DNA from: Lachnospiraceae bacterium
GTDB lineage: Bacteria > Bacillota > Clostridia > Lachnospirales > Lachnospiraceae
Assembly (NCBI GenBank): GCA_017446045.1
Contig: JAFSRP010000018.1
Coordinates: 62,001-126,000, forward strand
Direction: 5' to 3'
Length of the DNA stretch: 64,000 bases
Position 1 is the first letter of the stretch. Each line of letters begins with the position of its first letter. A program made the position numbers and the translations under genes. The notes below the pieces were generated by a model. The model saw only the letters and a list, made by a program, of their open reading frames with translations, did no database searches and was not told where the DNA came from. This document shows, one piece after another, positions 54,795 through 63,732 of the stretch.

Positions 54795-56438
54795 ATGGAT
54801 AAAGGCACAAGGCTTATAGACATTCATTGCCCGCAATGCGGTGCACCGGCAGAATTCGATATAAAATTCCAGAAATACACCTGTGCCTATTGCGGCAGCC
54901 AGGTTGGGATCAGCGAGGCGCAGAAGCAAAAGCAGGGCTTCCGCAAGATCCAGAAAGAAAAAATGAATAATAACGTCAGGAAATACCGCCTTTACCAGGG
55001 TTCCTGCACAGGATGCGGTGCTGTTGTAGTGTTTGAAGAAGATGAAGCACTTTCAAACTGTGCATTCTGCGGACGAAGCCTGATCAGGAGCGAGTATCTT
55101 GATGCGGAGCGAATGCCGGAAAGCATCATTCCTTTTGCACTGACACAGGAGGAAGCGAAAGCGCTTCTTAAAAAATGGTGTGATGAAAACCGCGCAAAGC
55201 CTGAAGCCAAGCACCTTTTTGCGCTTCTTTCCGAACTGAAAGGATTTTACCTTCCTTATGAGCTGGTGCGCGGACCCGTACATATGAAAGTCTCACGTAT
55301 GGACGGCGGTGGCACATTCCCGTGTGAAGGATTCATCAATGATGAATATGTAAACAGTTCCAAACAGCTTGACAATCTGCTGCTTGACGCCATGGAACCA
55401 TTTGATTCCGATGCGCTTTCTGCTTTTGACTTTGCTTTTGTGGCCGGGCATCACGTGAAGATCGCCGATATTACCGACAATATACTAAAACAACGTGTAT
55501 CTCAGGAGACCGCGGAGTCCTACACTCCGGCAGTCAGAAAGACACTCGAAACAAAAGCGGTTGACGTTGTGGCAGATGTCTCTTCCGCGATCAGCCTGCC
55601 GGTGTTGCTTCCTGTCTATTACATATGCCAGGATAATGTGATGGCAGCTGTCAACGGGCAGACAGGCAAGGTCAGTGTACGCGCGGAAAAAGAGTCTCAT
55701 TATTACTTCCTTCCCTGGTGGCTGAAAGCGATCCTCGCTACTGTGGTCTTCAGTATTGTGGCTTTTTGTGCAATGCGTACGTTGGGAATGGAGCAGGGCG
55801 GAAGCCTGATGATCACGGGAGTGCTGGCTTTGATACTCCTGATCGTTACGCTCTGCCTCTACAGTGATACAACAAAGAACGCGTTCCGGGTGGAATCCGG
55901 AAGAAAGATCTATACTTCCGGTACGAAGACAGTCCGTCGCGAGGCGGGCAGACTGGTTCCGGATGAGAAGGAGACGGAACGCAGGACTGAAAAGCCGGTG
56001 TTCTTCTGGAATATCAAAGGAAAGGAAGAAGAAGTGGTGCTGAGATTCACGACGCCCGGCAGGATCCTGAAAATGGTCCTGCTGTGTCTGGGAGTACTCT
56101 TTCTTCCTGTGATCCTTGCTCTTTTGATCAACGGCTTCGACTTTCAAAGGCTGGAACTCGGGGGATCGGCTGTGTGGTTTTGTATTTTTGTTCCGATCGT
56201 TCCTATATATCTGCTGAAGTTCGGTATCGTCGAATTCTATGAAAAGCCCTGGATCTATCTGGTAAAGGACAATGGCAGGCTGAAGAGATATAAGGAACCG
56301 GTGAGGCTCGGTATCGAAAAAGAAGACGTTCTTATGGTGCTGAAGGCGCTCTTTATTCCGCCCGTCTCTCTGGCGGTGTGGTTCGGCATTGCCTCTTTCT
56401 TTACCATGGTATACCTGACCGCATTCGGCTTTGACTGA
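54795..56438 (+). CDS. Zinc-ribbon membrane protein of unknown function
   Basis: A 547-residue protein beginning with two zinc-ribbon-like motifs ([10 protein letters not shown]...CAYCGSQ and CTGCGAVV...CAFCGRS). A soluble domain of about 200 residues follows. Then come paired hydrophobic helices at about residues 311-330 and 337-357, two more near 419-465, and a hydrophobic C-terminus near 510-540. Similar TFIIB-type zinc-ribbon membrane proteins occur in clostridia without known function. The charged loop between the helix pairs contains basic stretches ([20 protein letters not shown]). It closes the surface block before ylxM and ends in a terminator. Confidence 0.75.
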   Translation: MDKGTRLIDIHCPQCGAPAEFDIKFQKYTCAYCGSQVGISEAQKQKQGFRKIQKEKMNNNVRKYRLYQGSCTGCGAVVVFEEDEALSNCAFCGRSLIRSEYLDAERMPESIIPFALTQEEAKALLKKWCDENRAKPEAKHLFALLSELKGFYLPYELVRGPVHMKVSRMDGGGTFPCEGFINDEYVNSSKQLDNLLLDAMEPFDSDALSAFDFAFVAGHHVKIADITDNILKQRVSQETAESYTPAVRKTLETKAVDVVADVSSAISLPVLLPVYYICQDNVMAAVNGQTGKVSVRAEKESHYYFLPWWLKAILATVVFSIVAFCAMRTLGMEQGGSLMITGVLALILLIVTLCLYSDTTKNAFRVESGRKIYTSGTKTVRREAGRLVPDEKETERRTEKPVFFWNIKGKEEEVVLRFTTPGRILKMVLLCLGVLFLPVILALLINGFDFQRLELGGSAVWFCIFVPIVPIYLLKFGIVEFYEKPWIYLVKDNGRLKRYKEPVRLGIEKEDVLMVLKALFIPPVSLAVWFGIASFFTMVYLTAFGFD

Positions 56439-56459
56439 AAAACTTGATCCGGATCCGAA

Positions 56460-56498
56460 GGGGTGTCAAGATAAAGTACTTGACACCCCTCTTGTTTT
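56460..56498 (+). terminator. Terminator after the zinc-ribbon protein gene
   Basis: A perfect 11-bp stem (56460-56470 with 56479-56489), an 8-base loop and TCTTGTTTTA. Confidence 0.8.
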
Positions 56499-56507
56499 AT
56501 GTAATAA
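56480..56507 (+). promoter_or_regulatory. Promoter of the ylxM-ffh operon
   Basis: Perfect TTGACA (56480-56485) is embedded in the descending arm of the preceding terminator. It is followed after 16 bases by TAATAA (56502-56507). Confidence 0.6.
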
Positions 56508-56565
56508 TGTCTCTCGTTGCAGCTGTAAAGAGAGGGCGCAGTATGTCCGGAGGACTGGGTCAACG

Positions 56566-56802
56566 ATGGAAAAACTGGTTCGGCAGGGAATGTTATACGA
56601 TCTGTATGGTGAGCTGCTGACAGATCACCAGCGCAAAGTCTACGGAGAACTGGTCAATGATGATCTTTCTCTGTCAGAGATCGCTGAGCTGAACGGCATT
56701 ACCAGACAGGGAGCACATGACCTGATCAAACGCTGCGATAAGATATTGGAAGGCTACGAAGCAAAGCTTCATCTTCTGGAGCAGAAGCTGGCAGAAGGAT
56801 AA
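56566..56802 (+). CDS. ylxM: YlxM/UPF0122 DNA-binding protein
   Basis: A 78-residue helix-turn-helix protein related to sigma region 4 ([20 protein letters not shown]). Its gene sits immediately before ffh in most Firmicutes, and it is thought to modulate the SRP pathway. The start at 56566 fits the family. An open extension to 56431 would run through the terminator and promoter, so I reject it. Confidence 0.88.
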   Translation: MEKLVRQGMLYDLYGELLTDHQRKVYGELVNDDLSLSEIAELNGITRQGAHDLIKRCDKILEGYEAKLHLLEQKLAEG

Positions 56803-56808
56803 CATCAG

Positions 56809-58170
56809 ATGGCATTTGAAAGCTTATCCGAAAAATTTCAGAAGATATTCAAGGATCTGACCGGAAAGGGGCGCCTGAAGGAAGAAGATGTCCATGAAGC
56901 AATGAAAGAAGTCAAACTTGCATTGCTTGAGGCGGATGTCAACTTCAAAGTTGTCAAGAAATTCGTTCGTGAGACAGAGCAGAGAGCGATCGGCGAGGAT
57001 ATCCTGAACAGTCTTACTCCTGCCCAGATGGTCATCAAGATCGTTAACGAAGAGCTGGTCCGCATGATGGGCGGTGAGCCCATACGGATGGAACTGAAGC
57101 CCGCCGGACAGGTCACGGTCATCATGATGGCCGGTCTGCAGGGTGCAGGTAAGACGACCACCGCTGCCAAAATGGGCGGCAGATTCAAATCCGCCGGAAA
57201 GAAAGTACTTCTTGCCGCAGGCGACGTATACCGGCCGGCTGCTATCCGTCAGCTGGAGGTAAATGCTTCAAGACTGGGACTTGATGTATGTTCGCTGGGC
57301 ACGGACGCCACACCCGTGGAGATCGCGAAAGCGGCATATGACCGCGCCCGAAAGGAATCCTACGGAGTACTGATCATTGATACCGCAGGCCGTCTTCACA
57401 TTGACGAAGATATGATGCGGGAGCTTTCGGATATCAAAGAAGCCATACCGGTTGATTATACTGTACTTACAGTAGATGCCATGACCGGTCAGGATGCGGT
57501 CACGGTCGCGACAGAGTTCTCGGAGAAAGTCGGGATCGACGGTCTGGTCATAACAAAGCTGGATGGCGATACCCGCGGCGGTGCGGCGCTTTCTATCCGT
57601 GCCGTCACAGGCAAACCGGTATACTTTGCCGGTATGGGCGAAAAGCTTGAAGACCTGCAGGAGTTTTATCCGGATCGCATGGCATCGCGTATTCTCGGAA
57701 TGGGAGACGTGCTCAGCCTGATCGAAAAGGCAGAAGCGACCGCAGACCTTGAGGAGCAGAAAAAGGTCGCGGAACATTTCCGCAAAGCACAGTTTACCTA
57801 CGATGATTTCCTTACGCAGATGAACCAGATGCGCCGCATGGGAGGACTCGGGTCCATCATGTCCATGCTTCCGGGAATGAAAGGAATAGATCCTGATGCT
57901 ATCGATCAGAAGCAGTTCGACCGTATCGAAGCGATCATTCTGAGCATGACTCCCCAGGAACGGAATAATCCCAAACTGATGAATCCGTCGAGAAAGCGGC
58001 GTATCGCGCGTGGTTCCGGCACTGACATCGCTGAAGTCAACCGTATCGTGAAGCAGTTCGAACAGATGCAGAAGCTGATGAAGCAGATGAAAGGTATGCA
58101 GAAACACGGAGGACTGGGCCGTGTGTTCGGCGGACGGACCGGCATGTTCCGCGGAAGCGGATTGTTCTGA
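56809..58170 (+). CDS. ffh: Signal recognition particle protein Ffh
   Basis: A 453-residue SRP54 GTPase with N, G and methionine-rich M domains. G1 is GLQGAGKTTTAAKMG, G3 is DTAGRLHID and G4 is TKLDGDTRGG. The M domain at about residues 300-430 has MNQMRRMGGLGSIMSMLPGM and SRKRRIARGSG, the RNA-binding helix-turn-helix. It binds signal sequences and SRP RNA and works with FtsY. Confidence 0.97.
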   Translation: MAFESLSEKFQKIFKDLTGKGRLKEEDVHEAMKEVKLALLEADVNFKVVKKFVRETEQRAIGEDILNSLTPAQMVIKIVNEELVRMMGGEPIRMELKPAGQVTVIMMAGLQGAGKTTTAAKMGGRFKSAGKKVLLAAGDVYRPAAIRQLEVNASRLGLDVCSLGTDATPVEIAKAAYDRARKESYGVLIIDTAGRLHIDEDMMRELSDIKEAIPVDYTVLTVDAMTGQDAVTVATEFSEKVGIDGLVITKLDGDTRGGAALSIRAVTGKPVYFAGMGEKLEDLQEFYPDRMASRILGMGDVLSLIEKAEATADLEEQKKVAEHFRKAQFTYDDFLTQMNQMRRMGGLGSIMSMLPGMKGIDPDAIDQKQFDRIEAIILSMTPQERNNPKLMNPSRKRRIARGSGTDIAEVNRIVKQFEQMQKLMKQMKGMQKHGGLGRVFGGRTGMFRGSGLF

Positions 58171-58278
58171 AGATCCCCGATAAGCACCTAATAATATGTT
58201 ATCCGCCATTCACGGCGACTGCGCCGGATGGATGATCGATAAAGATATCAAGTATAAGCAGAAAAGGAGAATACAAAA

Positions 58279-58524
58279 ATGGCAGTAAAAATCAGACTGA
58301 GAAGAATCGGCGCTAAGAAAAAGCCTTTCTACAGAGTGATCGTTGCAGACAACAGATCCCCGCGTAATGGCAGATTCATTGAGGAGATCGGCTACTATGA
58401 TCCGAACGAAGAGCCCAGCATCATCAAGATCGATGCGGAAGCCGCCAAAAAGTGGCTCAATAACGGTGCTATTCCCTCAGCTACTTGCGTAAAGCTTCTT
58501 GAGATCGCCGGCATCACGAAGTGA
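58279..58524 (+). CDS. rpsP: Ribosomal protein bS16
   Basis: An 81-residue 30S protein with the opening [20 protein letters not shown] and the conserved region [27 protein letters not shown] precedes the start. The 108-base gap after ffh has no convincing terminator. Confidence 0.97.
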   Translation: MAVKIRLRRIGAKKKPFYRVIVADNRSPRNGRFIEEIGYYDPNEEPSIIKIDAEAAKKWLNNGAIPSATCVKLLEIAGITK

Positions 58525-58551
58525 TCCTTGGATCAGTGAGTGAGGTGGCTA

Positions 58552-58779
58552 ATGAAGGAGATTTTGGTATTTATCGCAAAGTCACTGGTTGATAATCCGG
58601 ACGCAGTTACGGTAACGGAAGAGCAGAAAGATGACACACTTGTTCTGAAGCTGCAGGTGGCGCAGTCCGACATGGGCAAGGTCATCGGCAAGTCCGGCCG
58701 CATCGCGAAAGCGATCCGTCAGGTCATCAACGCCGCTGCCGCCCGGGATAAGATCAAGGTTATCGTGGATATCGGCTGA
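58552..58779 (+). CDS. khpA: KH-domain RNA-binding protein KhpA
   Basis: A 75-residue KH-domain protein with the RNA-binding GKSGR loop (VIGKSGRIAKAIRQVI). It pairs with KhpB/Jag in Firmicutes and affects cell division and sRNA function. The start is set at 58552, after GTGAGGTGG; a GTG at 58540 overlaps that site. It sits between rpsP and rimM, as is usual. Confidence 0.92.
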   Translation: MKEILVFIAKSLVDNPDAVTVTEEQKDDTLVLKLQVAQSDMGKVIGKSGRIAKAIRQVINAAAARDKIKVIVDIG

Positions 58780-58818
58780 GTATCCCGGATGGCTCAAACA
58801 TATGTGTAAAGGTATACA

Positions 58819-59331
58819 ATGAACGCAGAATTAAGAGTCGGCGTCATCGTAAAAACACACGGGATCAAAGGAGAGGTAAAGGTCTATCCGACCACAGACT
58901 CTCCTTTGCGTTTTGAAGAACTGACGCATGTAACACTGAGATCCGGCAAAACGGTCAGGGAACTGGATATCGAACAGGTTCGTTTTTTTAAAAACCTGGT
59001 GATCCTGAAATTCAAGGGCATCGACAATATCAATGCTGTCGAGCAGTATAAAGGTGCCGACCTTTACATCCCGCGGGAAGAAGGGCAGGAGCTGGAAGAA
59101 GGCGAGTACTATATCGCCGATATTATCGATATGCGCGTCGTGACCGATACCGGTGAGGAACTCGGCACTGTACGCGATGTCCTGGAGACCGGTGCCAATG
59201 ATGTATATATAATAAAGCGCAAAGACGCGAAAGATCTGCTGATCCCCGCAACGGAAGAATGCATTCTTGATGTGGACATAGAAAACAACATCATGACGGT
59301 ACATCTGCTGGATGGCCTTCTGGATCTCTGA
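58819..59331 (+). CDS. rimM: 16S rRNA processing protein RimM
   Basis: A 170-residue 30S assembly factor with an N-terminal RimM barrel (VIVKTHGIKGEVKVYPTTD) and a C-terminal PRC barrel (YYIADIIDMRVVTDTGEELG). It binds S19 during head assembly. It is followed by trmD after a four-base gap. Confidence 0.95.
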   Translation: MNAELRVGVIVKTHGIKGEVKVYPTTDSPLRFEELTHVTLRSGKTVRELDIEQVRFFKNLVILKFKGIDNINAVEQYKGADLYIPREEGQELEEGEYYIADIIDMRVVTDTGEELGTVRDVLETGANDVYIIKRKDAKDLLIPATEECILDVDIENNIMTVHLLDGLLDL

Positions 59332-59335
59332 ATCT

Positions 59336-60100
59336 ATGAATTTTTATGTTATGACCCTGTTTCCGGAAATGATCCTCCAGGGCGTCAACACCAGTATTAC
59401 GGGACGCGGCATAAAAAGCGGAGCGATCTCCGTGGAGGCGGTACATATCCGGGACTATACAACCGATAAGCATGGAAAGACAGAGGATGCGCCTTATGGA
59501 GGCGGCGTCGGTCTTGTGATGCAGGCCCAGCCGATCTGGGACTGCTATCAGGCAGTGCTCGGAATGATCAGAGAGCGTGATCCCGAAAACAAGACCACAA
59601 AGCAACCCAGGGTATTGTATATGTCCCCGCAGGGGCGGGTCTTTGATCAGAAACTGGCTGAAGAGCTTTCCGCGGAAGAAGATCTGATCATGCTCTGCGG
59701 ACATTACGAAGGAGTGGACGAGCGCGTGCTCGAACTCATGGGAGCGGAAGAGATCTCCATAGGGGATTATGTTCTGACCGGCGGAGAATTGCCGGCTATG
59801 GTGCTGATCGACAGTATCAGCAGGCTGGTTCCGGGTGTTCTCGGAAAGATAGAATCCGCGGAGATCGAATCGTTCCATGACAACCTGCTCGAGTATCCGC
59901 AGTATTCCCGTCCCGAGGTCTTCATGGACAGGAAAGTGCCGGAGATCCTTTTGTCCGGGCATCATGCCAATGTGGATAAATGGAGGCGGGAGCAGTCTAT
60001 TATACGGACCCTGCAGAAACGCCCTGATCTTTTGGAAAAGGCGGAACTCTCGGAAAAAGAAAAGAAATACCTTGACTCTCTCAGGAAAGGTATGCTATAG
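59336..60100 (+). CDS. trmD: tRNA (guanine-N1)-methyltransferase TrmD
   Basis: A 254-residue SPOUT enzyme that makes m1G37 in tRNAs and so prevents frameshifting. Recognisable blocks are MTLFPEMI, DAPYGGGVGLVMQ, LCGHYEGVDERV and the knot segment EISIGDYVLTGGELPAMVLI. I set the start at 59336; an earlier frame start would overlap rimM. Confidence 0.96.
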   Translation: MNFYVMTLFPEMILQGVNTSITGRGIKSGAISVEAVHIRDYTTDKHGKTEDAPYGGGVGLVMQAQPIWDCYQAVLGMIRERDPENKTTKQPRVLYMSPQGRVFDQKLAEELSAEEDLIMLCGHYEGVDERVLELMGAEEISIGDYVLTGGELPAMVLIDSISRLVPGVLGKIESAEIESFHDNLLEYPQYSRPEVFMDRKVPEILLSGHHANVDKWRREQSIIRTLQKRPDLLEKAELSEKEKKYLDSLRKGML

Positions 60101-60221
60101 TAATACGGCTTGTGAAAAACAATTAAAAACGATGGTCCGCTGACGATGGATCTTCTGAGATCCCCGGCATCTTTTTCCCGGATTCGTGTATGAACATCGG
60201 ATAATTTTAAGGAGGAAAAAC
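60101..60221 (+). promoter_or_regulatory. Leader between trmD and rplS, possible ribosomal protein leader
   Basis: The 121-base gap contains a perfect hairpin (GGATCT 60148-60153 with AGATCC 60158-60163) and a second potential CCGG-paired stem close by. Autoregulatory L19 leaders are known in Firmicutes; I cannot confirm that this is one. Confidence 0.3.
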
Positions 60222-60578
60222 ATGCACGAGATCATTGAGAAGATCGAACAGGAACAGAAGGAGCAGATGAACAAAGAGATCGCTTCCTTCAACGTGGGTG
60301 ACACCGTCAGGGTCCACAACCTCATCCGTGAGGGCAACAGAGAGCGTATCCAGATCTATGAAGGCACCGTTATGCAGAGACAGGGTCACGGTATCCGTGA
60401 GACTTTCACTGTCAGGAAGCTTTCCAACGGTGTAGGCGTTGAGAAGACCTGGCCGCTTTACAGCCCCTTCGTCGCAAAGATCGAGGTGGTGAGACGCGGT
60501 AAGGTAAGACGCGCGAAGCTGAATTACCTCAGAGACAGAGTCGGTAAGGCAGCCAAGGTCAAGGAATTGATGAGATAA
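60222..60578 (+). CDS. rplS: Ribosomal protein bL19
   Basis: A 118-residue 50S protein at the subunit interface. The family stretch [20 protein letters not shown] and the C-terminal [20 protein letters not shown] are present. AAGGAGGAAAA sets the start at 60222. It is the last gene of the ylxM-ffh-rpsP-khpA-rimM-trmD-rplS group. Confidence 0.97.
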   Translation: MHEIIEKIEQEQKEQMNKEIASFNVGDTVRVHNLIREGNRERIQIYEGTVMQRQGHGIRETFTVRKLSNGVGVEKTWPLYSPFVAKIEVVRRGKVRRAKLNYLRDRVGKAAKVKELMR

Positions 60579-60616
60579 GCTGTCAGGACTGTTTGTATCG
60601 TGGTTATGATTCATGC

Positions 60617-60648
60617 AGGACCGGTCATAAGACCGGTCCTTTTTCTTT
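60617..60648 (+). terminator. Terminator after rplS
   Basis: A perfect 10-bp stem (60617-60626 with 60631-60640), a 4-base loop and a T tract. Confidence 0.9.
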
Positions 60649-60875
60649 GTCTATTATTACTTCCATTGTTTTCCCCGGGAACGCTTTGCCGTTGATTTCT
60701 CACAATCTTTATAAAATATATATAAACTATATTAAAAATATGGAATGCGCTATTAAATTTTATTAATAGCAAACTGAAGAGAGATGTGATAAAATATCCA
60801 CAGATGTGAGAGAAGTTGCTTTGTAATTGTGCAGTTTTACCACACTATCTATTTTATTTCAAGGGGGTATTTTTT
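60649..60875 (+). other. AT-rich upstream region of the NhaC-family transporter gene
   Basis: No gene is present between the rplS terminator and the transporter start. The region is strongly AT-rich and holds one perfect palindrome (separate entry), a GATAAAAT that may be a -10 (60788-60795) and a strong AAGGGGGT ribosome site. Confidence 0.5.
60749..60770. promoter_or_regulatory. Perfect palindrome upstream of the transporter gene, possible LysR operator
   Basis: GCTATTAA and TTAATAGC, separated by six bases, form a perfect inverted repeat containing T-N11-A spacing as in LysR-type boxes. The likely -10 box is about 20 bases downstream. Confidence 0.45.
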
Positions 60876-62297
60876 ATGAACACAGGAAAGAAGGCGAATG
60901 GCCTTGCGCTGCTGCCGTTCTTAGTATTTATCGTTCTGTTCATGGGCTTCGGTATTTTCTACCTGGTGACAGGTGTGGATATGCCGTTCTATCAGTTCCC
61001 GACAGTAACCGCGATGTTTGTCGCTGTTATCGTTGCATTTTTACTGAGCAAGGGTTCCATTGATGAGAAGTTTGCTACCTTTGCAAAGGGTTCCGGCAAC
61101 CTGGATGTCCTTACCATGCTGATCATTTACATCCTTGCCGGTGCTTTCGCTGGTGTTGCAGCTGCCATGGGCGGCCGTGACGCGACTGTCAACCTTGGCC
61201 TTTCCCTGGTTCCGGTACAGTTCCTGTGTGCAGGCCTGTTCATCATTTCCGCATTCATGGGTACCGCGACCGGTACTTCCATGGGAACGATCTCTGCAGT
61301 CATCCCGATCGCGGCCGGTGTTGCCGCAAAGGGTAACCTGAGCCTTCCGATCACAGTTGCAGCAGTTGTCGGCGGTGCAATGTTCGGTGATAACCTTTCC
61401 ATGATCTCCGATACCACTATTGCGGCTACCAGATCCCAGAAGTGTGAGATGAGAGATAAGTTCAGAGTTAATCTGCTGATCGCGCTTCCTGCAGCTATCC
61501 TGACGATTATCGTACTGCTGGTAGTCGGTCGTCCGGAGCAGCTTGCTGACCTCGGTGATCTGAGCTTCAACTTCCTGAAGGTCATTCCGTATCTGTGCGT
61601 TCTGATCCTGGCACTTGTCGGCATGAACGTATTCCTTGTACTGACTCTCGGCATTTTCATTGCAGGCATCATCGGCATGATCACCGGCGACCTGACCATC
61701 GCTGCATGGGCACAGGCTATCTATGATGGCTTCTGCGGCATGAACGAAGTATTCTTCCTGACCCTTCTCTGCGGCGGTATGTCTGAGCTGATCGCCAAGG
61801 AGGGCGGTATCCAGTGGCTGATCGAGAAGTTCCAGAGCATCATGAAGGACAACAAGTCCGCACAGATCGGCATTGCCGGACTGGTTGCTGCATGTGACGT
61901 CGCTACCGCAAACAACACGGTTGCTATCATCGTTGCCGGCGGTATTGCTAATGATATCTCCAAGGAGTACAAGGTCGACCCGCGTCGTACCGCTTCTCTG
62001 CTGGATGTCTTCGCCTGCGTACTGCAGGGCATCATCCCTTACGGAGCTCAGCTCCTGGTCGCTGCATCCCTTACCAATGCTACCGTTGAGGGTGCAAACA
62101 TGAGCGCGGCCAACATCATGCCCTCTCTTTGGTACTGCTGGTTCCTGGCTGTATTCGGAATCCTGAGCATCTGGATCCCGTTTGCTGACGGCGTATGCCG
62201 CAAGGATCCCTGGAACTGGGAGTATGACTGCGCTGAGTCCAAGGTCGCTGAGAGAAAGGCACAGCTTGCAGCTTCTGCTGAGTCCCATATGAACTAA
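60876..62297 (+). CDS. NhaC-family Na+-coupled transporter
   Basis: A 473-residue polytopic membrane protein of the NhaC/ion-transporter superfamily with about eleven to twelve helices. Family blocks include SAFMGTATGTSMGTISAVIP, GGAMFGDNLSMISDTTIAA and GLVAACDVATANNTVAII. NhaC members exchange Na+ for H+. Some, found near methionine genes, are predicted methionine transporters (MetT-like). Its neighbourhood (LysR regulator and a methionine gamma-lyase type gene) favours an amino acid role, which is inference. AAGGGGGT sets the start. A bidirectional terminator follows. Confidence 0.85.
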   Translation: MNTGKKANGLALLPFLVFIVLFMGFGIFYLVTGVDMPFYQFPTVTAMFVAVIVAFLLSKGSIDEKFATFAKGSGNLDVLTMLIIYILAGAFAGVAAAMGGRDATVNLGLSLVPVQFLCAGLFIISAFMGTATGTSMGTISAVIPIAAGVAAKGNLSLPITVAAVVGGAMFGDNLSMISDTTIAATRSQKCEMRDKFRVNLLIALPAAILTIIVLLVVGRPEQLADLGDLSFNFLKVIPYLCVLILALVGMNVFLVLTLGIFIAGIIGMITGDLTIAAWAQAIYDGFCGMNEVFFLTLLCGGMSELIAKEGGIQWLIEKFQSIMKDNKSAQIGIAGLVAACDVATANNTVAIIVAGGIANDISKEYKVDPRRTASLLDVFACVLQGIIPYGAQLLVAASLTNATVEGANMSAANIMPSLWYCWFLAVFGILSIWIPFADGVCRKDPWNWEYDCAESKVAERKAQLAASAESHMN

Positions 62298-62324
62298 AGC
62301 CTGAGACGCTTTACGAAGATCAAA

Positions 62325-62363
62325 AAACACCCCGGCGGTCTTTATGACTGCCGGGGTGCTTTT
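62325..62363. terminator. Bidirectional terminator between transporter and lysR gene
   Basis: A 13-bp stem with one wobble pair (62328-62340 with 62346-62358) has an A run on the left and a T run on the right, serving both convergent genes. Confidence 0.85.
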
Positions 62364-62404
62364 GTACTGCCATAACTTTGCGCAGCGGATGCGGTTTGCC
62401 TCTG

Positions 62405-63370
62405 TTAAATATTTGAATCAAGTGCCTCCTTAGTGATCCGCTCTGTATACTCTACCGCATCCAGAACAGAGGCATTAAGGAGCGAAATGAATTCCTGCGC
62501 AACGGGATCCACTCTTGAACCGCGAATATGAAGCCAGCCAAGATGGATCTCCGGGAGACCCGCGATCGGAAGGCTGATCACACCATCCGTTGAAATACCT
62601 TTCACGAGCAGTCCTGTCCCTGTCGTGATCGCGTCTGTATTTGCGACGATATCGGTAGCGGCAGATCTGGTATTGATCACGATGCGACGTGCCGGTTTTT
62701 GCGCGTTGAAAAACTGGCATTCTTCCGAAAAGTCTATTGCGACACCTTCTGACTGTTCAAACGAGATATAAGGATAGCGTGCCAGATCGGATTCAGTGAT
62801 CTGTTCCAGTTTTGAAAGAGGATGTCCCACACGCATATAGACCTTTGCCGGAACTGTCTGTAATTCTGTAAACTCAAGATCACGGGAAGAGAGCAGACGC
62901 AGGATGATCTTGCTCGTAAGATCAGACAAAAATATGATCCCGACATCCGAGCGACGGTCATAAACATCATCTATAACGCCGTCCATGCCGGTCTCACGCA
63001 GTTCCATACGATACATGCTGTTTTCGTGATTACGGATCAACTTCAGGAACGCATCCTCTACAAAAGGATAACGCTGGGAAGAGATACTGACAAATGTGGA
63101 TGCCGTTTCGCCATGCGTGCCGCTGTAGAGCTTTTCCAACTGTTTTTTGCTGTCCAGCAGGGATACGGCGTGACTGAGGAATTCTCTTCCTTCAGGAGTA
63201 AAAGTGACCCCGCGGTTTGTACGGATAAAAAAGGTGATTCCGAGCTCTTCCTCCAGTTCCTTGATGGCGATCGATATCCCTGATTGAGATAAAAACAGTT
63301 TCTGTGCGGCTTTATTGATCGATCCGCATTTTGAGATCTCTACCAGGTAGTTCAGCTGCTGAAATGTCAT
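62405..63370 (-). CDS. LysR-type transcriptional regulator
   Basis: A 321-residue regulator. The N-terminal winged helix-turn-helix (TFQQLNYLVEISKCGSINKA, then LSQSGISIAIKELEEELG) is followed by a two-lobed co-inducer domain (about residues 90-310). I set the start at MTFQQLNYL (63370), after CGGAGGACATTGTA; the frame stays open for 22 more codons without a ribosome site. It is divergent from the methionine gamma-lyase type gene and convergent with the transporter, and probably regulates one or both. Confidence 0.88.
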   Translation of the reverse strand: MTFQQLNYLVEISKCGSINKAAQKLFLSQSGISIAIKELEEELGITFFIRTNRGVTFTPEGREFLSHAVSLLDSKKQLEKLYSGTHGETASTFVSISSQRYPFVEDAFLKLIRNHENSMYRMELRETGMDGVIDDVYDRRSDVGIIFLSDLTSKIILRLLSSRDLEFTELQTVPAKVYMRVGHPLSKLEQITESDLARYPYISFEQSEGVAIDFSEECQFFNAQKPARRIVINTRSAATDIVANTDAITTGTGLLVKGISTDGVISLPIAGLPEIHLGWLHIRGSRVDPVAQEFISLLNASVLDAVEYTERITKEALDSNI

Positions 63371-63451
63371 TACAATGTCCTCCGAAACGCTTAAAAAACA
63401 ATGATTTACAATGAAAAGAACAATGAAAATCAACATTTACATTTGTATTCA

Positions 63452-63480
63452 GTATAGTACACAAAATCAAAGCAGTCAAC
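63452..63480 (-). promoter_or_regulatory. Promoter of the lysR-type gene
   Basis: On the minus strand, TTGACT (63480-63475), a 17-base spacer and TATACT (63457-63452), about 80 bases upstream of the start. Confidence 0.7.
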
Positions 63481-63544
63481 ATTGTTATAAATAAAATATT
63501 TAACTGATTCAAGATAAGAAAAACTACTTCTATTTTCATGTATG

Positions 63545-63553
63545 TGGTATAGT
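63545..63553 (+). promoter_or_regulatory. Extended -10 promoter of the megL-type gene
   Basis: TGGTATAGT gives an extended -10 (TATAGT 63548-63553). The -35 is poor, suggesting activator dependence, which would fit the divergent LysR protein. Confidence 0.5.
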
Positions 63554-63664
63554 ATTAGGTGAAAAGAGACAACAGTTTTAAAAAAGGATGCGGTTTTTTA
63601 TTCAGGATTACATGTTTTTTTAATTGTTTCGGCTTCTCTCACTCACTCAGGACTTACCTGGCCG

Positions 63665-63679
63665 TAACAACTGTTGTTA
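63665..63679. promoter_or_regulatory. Inverted repeat in the megL-type leader
   Basis: TAACAAC and GTTGTTA arms around a single T form a perfect 15-base palindrome about 54 bases upstream of the start codon. Its role is unknown. Confidence 0.35.
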
Positions 63680-63732
63680 TCAAAAAAGTAATTTGCACAT
63701 CAATATTTTATAATTGAAAGGACGGTTCTATC

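Larger units (their letters stand above)
63371..63732. other. Divergent control region between lysR and megL-type genes
   Basis: This 362-base AT-rich region has no gene. It holds divergent promoters, an inverted repeat near the second gene and a long leader of about 170 bases before the megL-type start. I see no SAM riboswitch or T-box motif in the leader. Confidence 0.6.

Noticed and set aside
56431-56565. Extended YlxM start at 56431
   Set aside because: It would translate the terminator and promoter between the two transcription units.
61041-62330. A 429-codon minus-strand frame inside the NhaC-family gene
   Set aside because: It is opposite a well-defined membrane protein and its product has erratic composition.
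63371-63436. Extended LysR start at 63436
   Set aside because: The added 22 residues are hydrophobic, have no ribosome site, and precede the usual family N-terminus.
63554-63732. SAM riboswitch or T-box before the methionine gamma-lyase type gene
   Set aside because: The leader is long enough, but I cannot find the conserved core motifs of either class.
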